Positions 44,094-53,366 are shown, counted from the stretch's first letter. The stretch is 64,000 nt of DNA from Pseudomonadales bacterium (GCA_028280345.1 JANQLY010000025.1:62001-126000), one strand, 5' to 3'. Made by a program: numbers and translations. The notes: generated by a model not told the origin, from the sequence alone.

Positions 44094-45221
44094 ATGGGCC
44101 CTTTAAAAGGTACACGTATTATTGAAATTGCCGGTATTGGTCCCGGACCATTTGCCGGCATGCTATTGGCAGATATGGGGGCAGAAGTGATTCGTGTGGA
44201 GCGCCCTGGCGGCGGCTCGTTTCCGTTGCCGCCCGAAGTGGATTATATGAATCGCAGCAAGCGTTGTATTGGTGTAAATCTTAAAACCGCACAAGGCGTT
44301 GAAGTAGTACTCAAGCTGGCCGAAGGTGCAGCGGCGTTTATTGAGGGCTTTCGGCCCGGTGTGGCAGAAAAGCTTGGCATTGGGCCGGAGGTAGTGTGCG
44401 CACGCAATAGGCAACTGGTTTATGGTCGTATGACCGGATGGGGGCAGGAAGGACCCTGGGCACAACGCGTGGGGCATGATATTAACTATATTGCGACTGC
44501 CGGTGTATTACATGCCATTGGTGAAAAAGGCAATAAACCCCAGGTGCCGTTGTCGTTAGTGGGGGATTTTGGTGGTGGTGGTTTAATGCTCGCCTATGGC
44601 ATGGCCTGTGCACTTTTTGAGGCGAAGTGTTCCGGTGAAGGCCAGGTGATTGATGCGGCCATGGTGGATGGTGCGGCTGCGCTTATGGCGTGTACCTATA
44701 GCACACACCAGTTGGGTTTCTGGAATGCCGAGCGCGGTACCAATGTACTGGACTCCGGTGCGCCGTTTTACGATACCTATGAATGCAGTGATGGTGAATA
44801 TATGGCAGTCGGTGCAGTGGAGCCGCAGTTTTATGCGCAGTTGCTTGAAGGTATGGAACTCAATGCAGAAGATTTACCTGAACAAATGGATATGGAGCAG
44901 TGGCCGCAGACCAAGCAACTGTTTACCGAGGTATTCAAGCGTAAAACCCGCGATGAGTGGGCGACAATTTTTGAAGATCGGGCCGCCTGTGTAACACCGA
45001 TACTACAGATGGCAGAAGTTTATGATCATCCGCATATTCGTGCGCGTGAAACCCTGATTAAAATGGATGGTAATGTTCAGCCGGCACCGGCGCCACGTTT
45101 TAGTCGTACTGAGCCGGAGATTACTCATCAGGCGGCAGAAATAGGTGAACACACCGACGAAATTCTTGCAGAACTGGGGCTTGATGCGGTGGCGTTACGT
45201 GAAAGTGGAGCAGTTTGCTAA
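44094..45221 (+). CDS. Alpha-methylacyl-CoA racemase (CaiB/BaiF family)
   Basis: This 375-residue family III CoA-transferase-fold protein keeps the racemase residues: Arg87 (FRPG), His128 (VGHDINY), Asp158 (GDFGGGG) and Glu243 (AVEPQFY). In the Mycobacterium enzyme these are R91, H126, D156 and E241. It epimerises (2R)/(2S)-methylacyl-CoAs, a step in breakdown of sterol side chains and branched fatty acids. The start at 44094 gives the family length; the frame opens at 44040. The remnant of a CoA ligase lies directly after it. Confidence 0.88.
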   Translation: MGPLKGTRIIEIAGIGPGPFAGMLLADMGAEVIRVERPGGGSFPLPPEVDYMNRSKRCIGVNLKTAQGVEVVLKLAEGAAAFIEGFRPGVAEKLGIGPEVVCARNRQLVYGRMTGWGQEGPWAQRVGHDINYIATAGVLHAIGEKGNKPQVPLSLVGDFGGGGLMLAYGMACALFEAKCSGEGQVIDAAMVDGAAALMACTYSTHQLGFWNAERGTNVLDSGAPFYDTYECSDGEYMAVGAVEPQFYAQLLEGMELNAEDLPEQMDMEQWPQTKQLFTEVFKRKTRDEWATIFEDRAACVTPILQMAEVYDHPHIRARETLIKMDGNVQPAPAPRFSRTEPEITHQAAEIGEHTDEILAELGLDAVALRESGAVC

Positions 45222-45358
45222 AAGCAAAAGAGATGTCGTACAAGTTACCAAAATAAATCGTGTTTACTGAGAGTGTGCCACGTACACCGGTAGGTAAACC
45301 GGACTATCGCAATATCAAACAGGCAGTGTTGAATGCTTTGGCAGACCAGGAAAGTTAG
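45218..45358 (+). pseudogene. C-terminal remnant of an acyl-CoA synthetase
   Basis: After the racemase stop, the frame starting near 45218 reads LKAKEMSYKLPK, a TAA stop (45254-45256), then IVFTESVPRTPVGKPDYRNIKQ... to TAG at 45356-45358. YKLPK-(Q/H)-IVF...VPR(T/S)P-GKPDYR is the C-terminal catalytic-lysine signature of AMP-dependent acyl-CoA ligases of the FadD type. The usual CAA/CAG codon appears to have become TAA, and everything upstream is gone. Its last bases overlap the end of the convergent lipoprotein gene. Confidence 0.8.
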
Positions 45359-46476
45359 TCGGCGATAGTTAGCGTACTACCGGTCTGCCCAAGCCATATT
45401 GTGTTACCGACTTTTTTGCCGTTATCGAGTACGACGAGAGCAAAGTTGCCGTCCTTATCCTGCATCACAATATCTTCGTCACCATCGGCGTCAGTATCGA
45501 GCACTCCTTTGATGCTGTATTGATAGTTACCCAGTGAACGATCGGCAGCTTTTTTGCCGTCTTCAAGAATAATTAACCAGATGGAACCGTTTTTGGTGTT
45601 TTGTATTACGAGGTCACTATCGTTATCGCCGTCAATATCGCCAATCGCTCGCGGGCGCGTATGTTTCCAGGTGCCGAGCCAGTGTGCCGCTGCTTTAGCG
45701 CCATCCTGCATTTCAATATAGGTAACATCACCATTCAGCCATGCGCCCTCAAGAAAAATATCCTGATCACCATCGCCGTCCGGATCGCCGCTGCCAATAA
45801 TAGTGTGGTCTGGCCATTTGCCGATCCAGTTAGCGGAGACCATGGCTGCCCCCTGCATTTCTATACTATTGATATTGCCTTCGTTATCACGCGTGACAAT
45901 GTCGTCGTCTCCGTCGCCATCAATATCGGCAACTGCCATAATTACATGACCGGGCCATGCGCCAAGCCAGGTTTGTTCCCTGGTTTTATCCTCAACTTTC
46001 CAGATAAAAACATTGCCGCCTTTGTCCTGGAAAATTAAATCGGTATCACCATCGGCATCGAGATCGCCGAGGTCACCAGTTAAGGTATATCCATCAGGAG
46101 CTGCGCCAAAGTTATGGACATCAAAGCGCTTGCCATCCTGCATATACCAGACCATGACATTGTTACCATGCATAATAATGTCGGCGTCGTTATCTTTGTC
46201 CATGTCACCCGTGGTGCGTACGGTATCTTTGGCAACCCCGAGCCAGGTGGCGGTGTGTTTGCCGTTATCTTCCATAATCCACACGGCAATATTGCCTGCG
46301 TCATCCTGGAAGACCAGGTCGCCGTCGCCATCACAATCAACATCGTTGCGGTAGGACTGTTTGCAGGAGGGAGTTGTCTGGGAGGGTGTGGCTGTGTTGG
46401 TGCCAGTCTGGTTTTGCGTGGCGGGTGCACAGGCCACAAGCAAGGCCAGTAACAGCAGGGGGGATATCTTCTTCAT
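45355..46476 (-). CDS. Lipoprotein made of a seven-repeat WLG propeller
   Basis: This 373-residue protein has a lipobox (LLLALLVACAP), so it is a lipoprotein. After a short Thr/Gln linker it consists only of seven repeats of about 47 residues: G-D-x-D-x-DGD-x-D-(I/L)...G-N-(V/I)...M-x-(D/N)G-K...WLG-x-W. The Asp loops look like Ca-binding sites, and the seven-fold count suggests a beta-propeller. The same module ends the proteins at 10983 and 59825. The start at 46476 places the lipobox correctly and has GAGGAAG upstream. Function is unknown. Confidence 0.85.
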   Translation of the reverse strand: MKKISPLLLLALLVACAPATQNQTGTNTATPSQTTPSCKQSYRNDVDCDGDGDLVFQDDAGNIAVWIMEDNGKHTATWLGVAKDTVRTTGDMDKDNDADIIMHGNNVMVWYMQDGKRFDVHNFGAAPDGYTLTGDLGDLDADGDTDLIFQDKGGNVFIWKVEDKTREQTWLGAWPGHVIMAVADIDGDGDDDIVTRDNEGNINSIEMQGAAMVSANWIGKWPDHTIIGSGDPDGDGDQDIFLEGAWLNGDVTYIEMQDGAKAAAHWLGTWKHTRPRAIGDIDGDNDSDLVIQNTKNGSIWLIILEDGKKAADRSLGNYQYSIKGVLDTDADGDEDIVMQDKDGNFALVVLDNGKKVGNTIWLGQTGSTLTIAD

Positions 46477-46743
46477 TGTTGTGTCTTCCTCTTCCTTACC
46501 AGTTAACCTGTCTGGTTTGTTTGTGGTTATTTTGGCAAAAAAGCCCATTGCTGACAATTTCCAGCTGTATCCGAATGATGGATACAAAGGTGGTTTGCCC
46601 AGGTATTTTCAACCGCTTTTTGCGATAAATCAAAGGATTACAGCGCTTCTGAAATAGACTATAGTGCGTTCCGAATCAGGTAAAACCGCAAAAAGCACAG
46701 TCTTCTTGCGACGCGGAGTCAGAAGTCTGGGCAGGAGAAAAGC

Positions 46744-47607
46744 ATGACCAAACGTTCCTATATAAATGAAGATGGCAGTGTAAAGGCCGATATTATTGCG
46801 AATCAGGAGGCCGCGCTGGCGTCCTCCGCGCAAAGTCATGGGGTCGATCCTGATTATGTTGAGGAACTGCTTGCTGAGGTTAACGAAAACGGCTATGTGA
46901 TCATTCCCGACCTGATTCCCCAGCAGGTGGTGGAGAATATCCGCAAGGAGTCCGAGCCGTTTCTTGCCTATGATGGACGTACCGAGTTTGAAGGCTACAA
47001 GACGCGTCGTATTTACTCGGTGATGGAAAAAACTTTTTGTTGTAACCCGATCGTTGACCATCCGCTCGTGATGGCCCTGCTGGATCGGCTGTTTATGCCG
47101 AACTATCTGTTGTCCCAGTTGCAGGTCATCAAGGTCATGCCAGGAGAGGCGCAGCAACCGTTGCATCACGATGATGGCTTTTACCCGATCGCGCGTCCGC
47201 GTAAACCGTTTGGCGCGGCATTGATCTGGGCGATTGATGACTTTGCTGCGGATAACGGCGCAACGATGGTTTATCCGGGGAGTCATACCTGGGGGGATGT
47301 GCCACCAGGGGAAATTGATGTAAGCAAGATGGTGCCAGCTGTGATGCCGTCAGGTTCGGCAGTGTTTTTCCTCGGTACATTGTGGCACTGTGCCGGACCA
47401 AACAATAGTGACAAGCCGCGTCTGGCTGCAACGACCCAGTACTGTGAACCCTGGTGTCGTCAGCAGGAAAATTACAGTCTGGCGATTTCCCGCGATCGGG
47501 TCAAACAGTGCAGCGACAAGATTCAGTCATTGCTAGGGTATAGCATGCAATTTCCATTTATTGGCTTTGTTAATGGCCGCGATCCGAAACGCCTGCTTGA
47601 AGACTAA
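46744..47607 (+). CDS. Phytanoyl-CoA dioxygenase (PhyH) family protein
   Basis: This 287-residue Fe(II)/2-oxoglutarate oxygenase has an iron triad His141-x-Asp143 (LHHDDGFYPI) and His215 (GTLWHCAGPN). Arg226 (DKPRLA) is the likely 2-oxoglutarate ligand. PhyH enzymes hydroxylate acyl-CoAs and many secondary metabolites. The substrate is unknown. The start has a GGCAGGAGAAAAGC site just upstream. It begins a plus-strand run of esterase, SDR, hydroxylase and transporter genes. Confidence 0.87.
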   Translation: MTKRSYINEDGSVKADIIANQEAALASSAQSHGVDPDYVEELLAEVNENGYVIIPDLIPQQVVENIRKESEPFLAYDGRTEFEGYKTRRIYSVMEKTFCCNPIVDHPLVMALLDRLFMPNYLLSQLQVIKVMPGEAQQPLHHDDGFYPIARPRKPFGAALIWAIDDFAADNGATMVYPGSHTWGDVPPGEIDVSKMVPAVMPSGSAVFFLGTLWHCAGPNNSDKPRLAATTQYCEPWCRQQENYSLAISRDRVKQCSDKIQSLLGYSMQFPFIGFVNGRDPKRLLED

Positions 47608-47694
47608 TACTGAAATAGTGCATCGTACAAAGTAACCCGCCAGGTTAAAAAGTGTCGTACAATCAGCCCCTCAGTCAATTGAGGGGGATGGCTT

Positions 47695-48636
47695 GTGGCC
47701 AATAAGAAAGAATACGCTGTACACGAGGATTTTAAACATTATCCGGCGTTTCCGTTTCCGTTCAACGGGGTTGTGACCGGATTGCTCAATCGCTTTTTGC
47801 ATCTGGATACCTTCTTTCGTCAGCGCAAGGTCAAGGCGAAGGCAGCACGCCATACGGTATCGATGGATGGCGGTGCTTCGATTGATATTTATCAGTTCAA
47901 GCCTGATAACGCGGGCAATGAGCCGTTGCCTGCAATGTTGTATTTCCACGGCGGTGCGTTTGTTTTGACTTACGCATCAACCCATGTGGAAGCGATGGAT
48001 TTCTATGCGAATCAAGCAAACTGCATGGTGTTTATGGTGGACTACCGTTTGGCGCCAGCCAATCCATTTCCTGCAGCATTTAACGATTGTTACGGTGCGT
48101 TGCAGTGGGTGGAAAAAAATGCTGCACAACTCGGCGTTGATCCACAGCGTCTCGTGGTGGGAGGCGACAGTGCCGGTGGTACGTTAACGGCAGGTGTTGC
48201 CCAGAAAGCACTGGATGACGAACAGGGACCTGTATTAAAAGGGCAGATGCTGATTTACCCGGCATTGGATTCCACCTGTTCCACGCGTACAGCTCGCGAA
48301 TATGAAAAAGCTCCGATGTTTGACGCAGTGGCCAATCGTAAGATGTGGGAAGTATATTTAAAGAACGTTTCGCGCAGTGATGTACCTCCTTATGCCGCAC
48401 CAATAGGTCGTGAAGACTTGTCAGGTTTGCCGCAGGCTTATGTCGAAAATGCAGAATTTGATCCACTCTGTGATGAGGCTGCTGACTATGCACAGCGTCT
48501 TGAAGCGGCAGGGGTTGACGTGGAGCTGCGAGAAACCAAAGGCACCGTGCACGGTTATGACACCGTGCCGGAAAGTGAGATCACCCAGGAATCCTTGCAA
48601 CGCAGAATTGCCTTTTTGCAAAAATCATTTGGCTAA
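47695..48636 (+). CDS. HSL-family alpha/beta hydrolase (esterase)
   Basis: This 313-residue esterase of the hormone-sensitive-lipase group has the oxyanion motif YFHGGAFVLTY, nucleophile elbow GGDSAGGTL, Asp in FDPLCDEAADY and His in GTVHGYDTV. It hydrolyses short or medium acyl esters, possibly lactones or esters made by a Baeyer-Villiger enzyme. It begins at GTG 47695 seven bases after GAGGGGG; the nearby ATG at 47688 is out of frame. The SDR follows with a one-base gap. Confidence 0.9.
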   Translation: MANKKEYAVHEDFKHYPAFPFPFNGVVTGLLNRFLHLDTFFRQRKVKAKAARHTVSMDGGASIDIYQFKPDNAGNEPLPAMLYFHGGAFVLTYASTHVEAMDFYANQANCMVFMVDYRLAPANPFPAAFNDCYGALQWVEKNAAQLGVDPQRLVVGGDSAGGTLTAGVAQKALDDEQGPVLKGQMLIYPALDSTCSTRTAREYEKAPMFDAVANRKMWEVYLKNVSRSDVPPYAAPIGREDLSGLPQAYVENAEFDPLCDEAADYAQRLEAAGVDVELRETKGTVHGYDTVPESEITQESLQRRIAFLQKSFG

Positions 48637-48637
48637 T

Positions 48638-49465
48638 ATGATCAATAACTGGCAAGGCAAAACGGTTGTCGTCACCGGTGCTGCAACCGGTATTGGTCGT
48701 GCGGTGAGTGCTGAGCTTGCGAGCCGTGGTGCGATTGTTTATGTAACCGCCTTGTCGGTTGCAGCGTGTCAGCCGGTGGTTGATGACATCAGCGCACAGG
48801 GGCAGCGGGTTTATGCGGCAAAACTGGATGTTAATAATAGTGCTGAGTTTCAACAGGTACTTAATCAAGTTGTTGCAGAGCATGGCCGTCTTGATGTACT
48901 CGTGAATAATGCGGGCATTCTCTATGTCGGTGAGTTTTACGAGATGGAGGAGGCGTTTATTGAAAGTCTTGTGCAAACCAATCTCACCGCAGTCACTATC
49001 GGCACCCTGCAAGCCTATCGCATAATGAAAGAACAGGGAGATGGCACTATCCTTAATGTGGCATCAATGGGAGGATTTAGTCCAACACCGACGATGGCAG
49101 CTTATGCAGCGACCAAACATGGCGTACTTGGCTTGACCCATTCACTTGCACCGGAGGCTGAAACATTCGGTGTTGATATCAAAGCGGTATGTTTTGGTCT
49201 GGTGGGTTCCGAACTGTTCAGTCATGCCCGTATTGGACAGGGTGATGAGCAAACGGTTTACGCGATGTTGCCGGTCAAGCCTCTGACACCGGCTGAGGCT
49301 GCAGAGCAGTTTATCAATCAGGTGGCGAGCCGTAAGACTGTGCTGTTTGTGCCCGGCTATGCTCGCCTGATGTGGTGGATAAATCGTCTGTTTCCTGCGG
49401 TATTGGTCAAAGGTGCCCGGGATACGATCCGCAAATATCGGGAGTTGGTATCCGGCCAGGGTTAA
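48638..49465 (+). CDS. Short-chain dehydrogenase/reductase
   Basis: This 275-residue classical SDR has cofactor motif TGAATGIGRA (residues about 13-22), NNAG and the active-site YAATK with an upstream Ser. It is NAD(P)-dependent and oxidises or reduces a hydroxy/keto lipid. A longer frame starting at 48410 overlaps the esterase and is not used. The stop sits in an inverted repeat, TTAACCCG-N14-CGGGTTAA (49462-49491), a possible weak terminator. Confidence 0.9.
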   Translation: MINNWQGKTVVVTGAATGIGRAVSAELASRGAIVYVTALSVAACQPVVDDISAQGQRVYAAKLDVNNSAEFQQVLNQVVAEHGRLDVLVNNAGILYVGEFYEMEEAFIESLVQTNLTAVTIGTLQAYRIMKEQGDGTILNVASMGGFSPTPTMAAYAATKHGVLGLTHSLAPEAETFGVDIKAVCFGLVGSELFSHARIGQGDEQTVYAMLPVKPLTPAEAAEQFINQVASRKTVLFVPGYARLMWWINRLFPAVLVKGARDTIRKYRELVSGQG

Positions 49466-49625
49466 CCCGAAAATTGCATCATCCGGGTTAATACTTAGTT
49501 CATTTTGTCTATTCTTTTTATGCTGTGATCAAGCAGAATTAGCCATGTTTATCTATGGGGTAATCGGGTAAAGTAGCGTCCGATTCTTCATGATAAAAAT
49601 GAATTTAACGTTTGCGGAGGTTGTT

Positions 49626-50348
49626 GTGCTGGAATATTTGCTGGAGTCGCTGGGTATCTTCGCCATTGTGGCGGGTATGGGTATGGCTGCTCGGCAGATT
49701 ATCCGACGGGTGCCAGTACTTGCCGAGTCCAGGGCGCATAATAAAAGTGAAGACCGCGAGCGTCTTGCAAAGGCAAAATATCCTCCGGTTGTAAAACAAA
49801 ACCAGATGGCGGGCCTGTTTATGTTCTTGCCGTTGGTGGTGATTATTACACCCTTCTTTTCGTCTTACGATGCCTTGCCCTGGTGGCGTTATGTATTTGA
49901 TATTTTGCTTATCTATACCCTCTATGATTTTCTTTACTACCTGACTCATCGTTTTCTGTTCCACGGTGACTGGTTTGGTGGTTATTTCAAACGCGTGCAT
50001 GGTCTACACCACCAGGCACGCAATCCGTCCCATATCGATGCGCAGTATGTACATCCTCTCGAAACAGTGATTGGTCTGGGATTATTGTATATCGCGGTAA
50101 TCACCATCGGGGTTATTTATCTAACTGTTTATGACACGTCGTTTCATATAGTTTCGATGGGTGTGTGTTTCTTTGTATACAGTAATTTAAATATACTCAA
50201 CCACTGCCAGGTTGATATTGCAAAGAAACCCTGGAATATCGCCACGTGGATTTCTGTCAAACATCACAACCACCATATCGACATGAGTCATGGCAATTAC
50301 GCCACGATCATTTTGCTCTACGATTGGATGTTCGGTACTTTTGAGTGA
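49626..50348 (+). CDS. Sterol desaturase/fatty acid hydroxylase superfamily protein
   Basis: This 240-residue membrane protein has the di-iron His boxes HRFLFH, HGLHH and HHNHHIDMSH and four TM stretches. It is smaller than the enzyme at 18675. I chose GTG 49626 because GCGGAGG ends five bases ahead. ATG 49590 and ATG 49599, in the same frame, have no site and remain possible. It probably hydroxylates a membrane lipid. Neighbours are an SDR and an EamA transporter. Confidence 0.85.
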   Translation: MLEYLLESLGIFAIVAGMGMAARQIIRRVPVLAESRAHNKSEDRERLAKAKYPPVVKQNQMAGLFMFLPLVVIITPFFSSYDALPWWRYVFDILLIYTLYDFLYYLTHRFLFHGDWFGGYFKRVHGLHHQARNPSHIDAQYVHPLETVIGLGLLYIAVITIGVIYLTVYDTSFHIVSMGVCFFVYSNLNILNHCQVDIAKKPWNIATWISVKHHNHHIDMSHGNYATIILLYDWMFGTFE

Positions 50349-50383
50349 GCGTTTGCCGGGTTAATAGAAGAAAAGAATAATGT

Positions 50384-51259
50384 ATGCCGCAGGATAATAT
50401 TGCCAAAGGCGTTGTATTGATTGTGATTACAACGCTGGTTGCGAGTACGGCAGCTGCGGCGACAAAATATATTGCCGGTTCTGCAACTGTTGAACAAATT
50501 GTCTTCTTTCAATACTTTATCAGTTTTATCCTGGTGACACCGCTCGTCAGGGGGGCTACTCATCTGGAGGTACGCCGTGGTGATCGCTGGGCGATGTTTA
50601 TTCGTGCCGTGAGCGGCTTGCTGGCTTTCTATACTTATTATCTGGCAATTCGTGAAATCTCTCTGGTTGAGGCCACGTTGCTGCGTACCAGTTCGCCGCT
50701 GTTTATTCCCTTGCTTGCGTTTCTTTGGCTGCATACCAGGGTGCGTGGGCATGACGTTGCTGCACTTTGTATTGGTTTTATCGGGATATTTATTATTTTA
50801 AATCCGACGGTTACCTTACCGGGAATCGGACATGCCTTTGGTATTTTGTCAGCCATTGCCGTTTCATTGTCGGTAGTTTCAACACGACGACTGGCAGCTG
50901 ACTATTCGCCGCAAACGATATTGATCTATCACTACTTTATTTCTGCAGTGGGTATGCTTCCATTGGCGATCTATACCTGGCAGGATATCCCACTGTCTAC
51001 ATGGCCTTATATTCTTTATATTGGTGCATCTGTGCATGTGGCACTTTATCTTTATACCAGAGCGTTAACTTTTGCGAGTGCTAATGTGATTGCGCCACTT
51101 ATCTATCTGTCTGTGGTGTTTGCCGGGTTGTTTGACTGGCTATTATGGGATCAGACACCGGGCGTGTATACGATGGTGGGCATGGCGGTTGTTATTGCCG
51201 CAGGGATTGCAGCGACCTGGTATTCAAGCCAACAAGAAGACAGCGGCGCAAAAGTTTAG
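50384..51259 (+). CDS. EamA/DMT-family transporter
   Basis: This 291-residue protein has ten TM helices in two EamA halves (residues about 5-135 and 145-285), with the typical EATLLRTSSPLFIPLLAFLWL segment in the first. It is an inner-membrane exporter of small metabolites in most characterised cases. The substrate is not known. It starts 35 bases after the hydroxylase. Confidence 0.87.
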   Translation: MPQDNIAKGVVLIVITTLVASTAAAATKYIAGSATVEQIVFFQYFISFILVTPLVRGATHLEVRRGDRWAMFIRAVSGLLAFYTYYLAIREISLVEATLLRTSSPLFIPLLAFLWLHTRVRGHDVAALCIGFIGIFIILNPTVTLPGIGHAFGILSAIAVSLSVVSTRRLAADYSPQTILIYHYFISAVGMLPLAIYTWQDIPLSTWPYILYIGASVHVALYLYTRALTFASANVIAPLIYLSVVFAGLFDWLLWDQTPGVYTMVGMAVVIAAGIAATWYSSQQEDSGAKV

Positions 51260-51341
51260 GGTTTTTATATCGGTGATAATTTCTACTCCCGAATGTTATG
51301 CTTCCGCTTTTAATAGATGTTAACTTTTTTCGAGATTTGAT

Positions 51342-52409
51342 ATGCATTTACCCGTTACAGGACACCCGCTTCATACCCGTTCCCTGACGATGTTAATCCG
51401 TTGGCACGAAAGCGGCAGCTGGCATGTAAGAGGCGATATTATTGACTTGCGCAAATCCGGCTTCGCACCGATGACGACAAGCTTACAGCCGGCGGGCATT
51501 ATTCATCAGATGGGCATTGATCTTGTGGTGAATGCCGAAAACCGATGCCTGGAATCTCTTGAGGTCAATATGCCGGTGGTGGCTATCGAACCTTCATCGT
51601 TAAGTGGTGGAGAATCCTGTCGCGATCCAATCCCGCGTTTGCAGCAACTGACAGGAGAGGAGATCGGGCAAGGTTTCAGTCGTCATATTTCGCAATTGTT
51701 TGGCGGCCCGAAGGGTTGCTCCCATGTGCTCGCATTGTTCCATATGATGGCTGCGGCCATTCCGAAGGCACTGGATTATGAGAACGCACAGCGTAAGGAT
51801 GGTGCGCGGCGTGCAGACGGGGAGTGCGTGTTTCAGCGCAGCGTGATGATTGATGGTTTTCAAACTGTAGACAAAGATATTGAAGTCACGGTACAGCTTG
51901 GAGATTTTTATATGCTTCCCGAAGAGCAGGTCGAACGTTCGATTGAGCGTCTGGCATTGCAACAGGATGTACGGGTGTATACAAAAATTCGCGCGACGGA
52001 TTTAAAAATGCTTGAGGTGAAGATAGCAGATCGTCAGCGCTGTTGGGATAATCTGGGTGAGGCGGAGTGGCAGATACGCGATGGCTGGGCAGATGGCTTT
52101 CAAGAGGCGTCTGTTATACCCGGCTTTGCGGGCTTGGCGATCACACAGTGCAGCGCTGATCCGGACAAGCAATTATTACTTGATGCGCTGTTACAACTCG
52201 CACCTGGTTATATTCAGATTATGGCAGCGCTCGCGGATATATGGATTGCAAGCGTACAGGACGAGTCGTCGGATAGTGCAACGCAACCCATGGGAGGCAT
52301 GACGGACTCCTGTTATATGTGGCGCACTGGAGGTGCTTTACAGCCCGATGAGCAAATGCCCGAGCATGATTTGCGTAAGCGGGGTAGCCAGGACAACGAG
52401 GAGAAATAG
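51342..52409 (+). CDS. DUF2889 domain protein
   Basis: This 355-residue protein has the DUF2889 landmarks: RSLTMLIRWHESGSWHVRGDIID early, CRDPIPRLQQLTGEEIG, and LFGGPKGCSHVLALFHMM (residues about 115-145). A tail of about 200 residues is less familiar. The family has no assigned reaction; conserved Cys and His in CRDP and GCSH could bind metal. It is three bases upstream of an SDR and clearly in one operon with it. Confidence 0.75.
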   Translation: MHLPVTGHPLHTRSLTMLIRWHESGSWHVRGDIIDLRKSGFAPMTTSLQPAGIIHQMGIDLVVNAENRCLESLEVNMPVVAIEPSSLSGGESCRDPIPRLQQLTGEEIGQGFSRHISQLFGGPKGCSHVLALFHMMAAAIPKALDYENAQRKDGARRADGECVFQRSVMIDGFQTVDKDIEVTVQLGDFYMLPEEQVERSIERLALQQDVRVYTKIRATDLKMLEVKIADRQRCWDNLGEAEWQIRDGWADGFQEASVIPGFAGLAITQCSADPDKQLLLDALLQLAPGYIQIMAALADIWIASVQDESSDSATQPMGGMTDSCYMWRTGGALQPDEQMPEHDLRKRGSQDNEEK

Positions 52410-52412
52410 GGT

Positions 52413-53231
52413 ATGAAAACAGCATTGCTGACCGGCGGAACCGGAGGACTTGGACTGGCAACAGCGCGCTATCTGGTGGAGCAGGGCTGGCAAGTCTATG
52501 CGGCAGACAATAATCGCGAGGCACTGGCAAAACTTGAAGATGAACAGGGCATTAAACCCCTGTTTATGGATGTGACAGACCGGCAAAGCGTTGGGCAGGC
52601 ATATCAGCAGGTTGCTGAGGAAATTGACAGGTTGGATGGCATTGTTAATTTTGCGGGTATTCTGCGTATTGGGTCCATGGCTGAGATGGATGAAGCGCAA
52701 TTGCAATTGCTGCTCAATATCAATGTGCTTGGCACATTTCGAGTGAATCAGGAGTTTTTGCCTTTGATCAATTCAGGTAAGGGCAAGGGACGGATTGTGA
52801 ATATCAGTTCTGAAACCGGTTGGCAGAGTGGTGGTCCGTTTAACGGTGCTTATGCAATGAGTAAGCACGCAATCGAAGGGTATTCGGACTCCTTGCGTCG
52901 CGAGTTGATGTTTCTCAACATACCGGTGATCAAGGTTCAGCCAGGGCCTTTTAAAACTGATATGGTGGCGAGCATTGACAGTAATTTCACCCAGGCTGCC
53001 GATCACAGCCAGTTCTTCTCCCGCCATTTAACCCGTATCAAGGAACTGGCGATCAAGGAGCAGGACAAGGCCCACAGCCCGCGCCTGCTGGCAAGTGTGG
53101 TACACACGGCGCTCACAGCGGCAAAGCCAAAGGCAGCTTATTCCGTTAAACCGGACCCGGCACGTTGTCTGCTGGAATATTTTCCTGTCCGTTGGGCGGA
53201 TGCCTTGCTCAGGGCGGTTATTGGAAAATAG
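52413..53231 (+). CDS. Short-chain dehydrogenase/reductase
   Basis: This 272-residue SDR has TGGTGGLGLA at the cofactor site, NFAGI in place of NNAGI, SSETGW and the catalytic YAMSK. The C-terminal part resembles retinol/steroid-type SDRs. It is NAD(P)-dependent and cytoplasmic. Its three-base gap from DUF2889 suggests they act on the same substrate. Confidence 0.9.
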   Translation: MKTALLTGGTGGLGLATARYLVEQGWQVYAADNNREALAKLEDEQGIKPLFMDVTDRQSVGQAYQQVAEEIDRLDGIVNFAGILRIGSMAEMDEAQLQLLLNINVLGTFRVNQEFLPLINSGKGKGRIVNISSETGWQSGGPFNGAYAMSKHAIEGYSDSLRRELMFLNIPVIKVQPGPFKTDMVASIDSNFTQAADHSQFFSRHLTRIKELAIKEQDKAHSPRLLASVVHTALTAAKPKAAYSVKPDPARCLLEYFPVRWADALLRAVIGK

Positions 53232-53296
53232 TAAATAAATCAATAACCTGGAGCGTTTTTTAGAAGAACGTCTAAAATTGATCGCTTAAATTCGCT

Positions 53297-53315
53297 ATTG
53301 ACAATCATTCTCATT
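53297..53315. promoter_or_regulatory. Fur box and -35 region upstream of bfd
   Basis: ATTGACAATCATTCTCATT matches the Fur repeat AATGATAATCATTATCATT at 16 of 19 positions. It contains TTGACA (53298-53303), with TTGAAT 17 bases further as a -10. Fur-Fe would block this promoter 52 bases before bfd. Confidence 0.72.
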
Positions 53316-53366
53316 TATATTTGAATAGGCGTCAGATTTATTGAATACACAGGTTTAAGGCGATTT

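Noticed and set aside
46630..47286. Minus-strand open frame of 218 codons opposite the PhyH gene
   Set aside because: The plus strand encodes a complete PhyH enzyme with its iron triad; the reverse frame has no motif.
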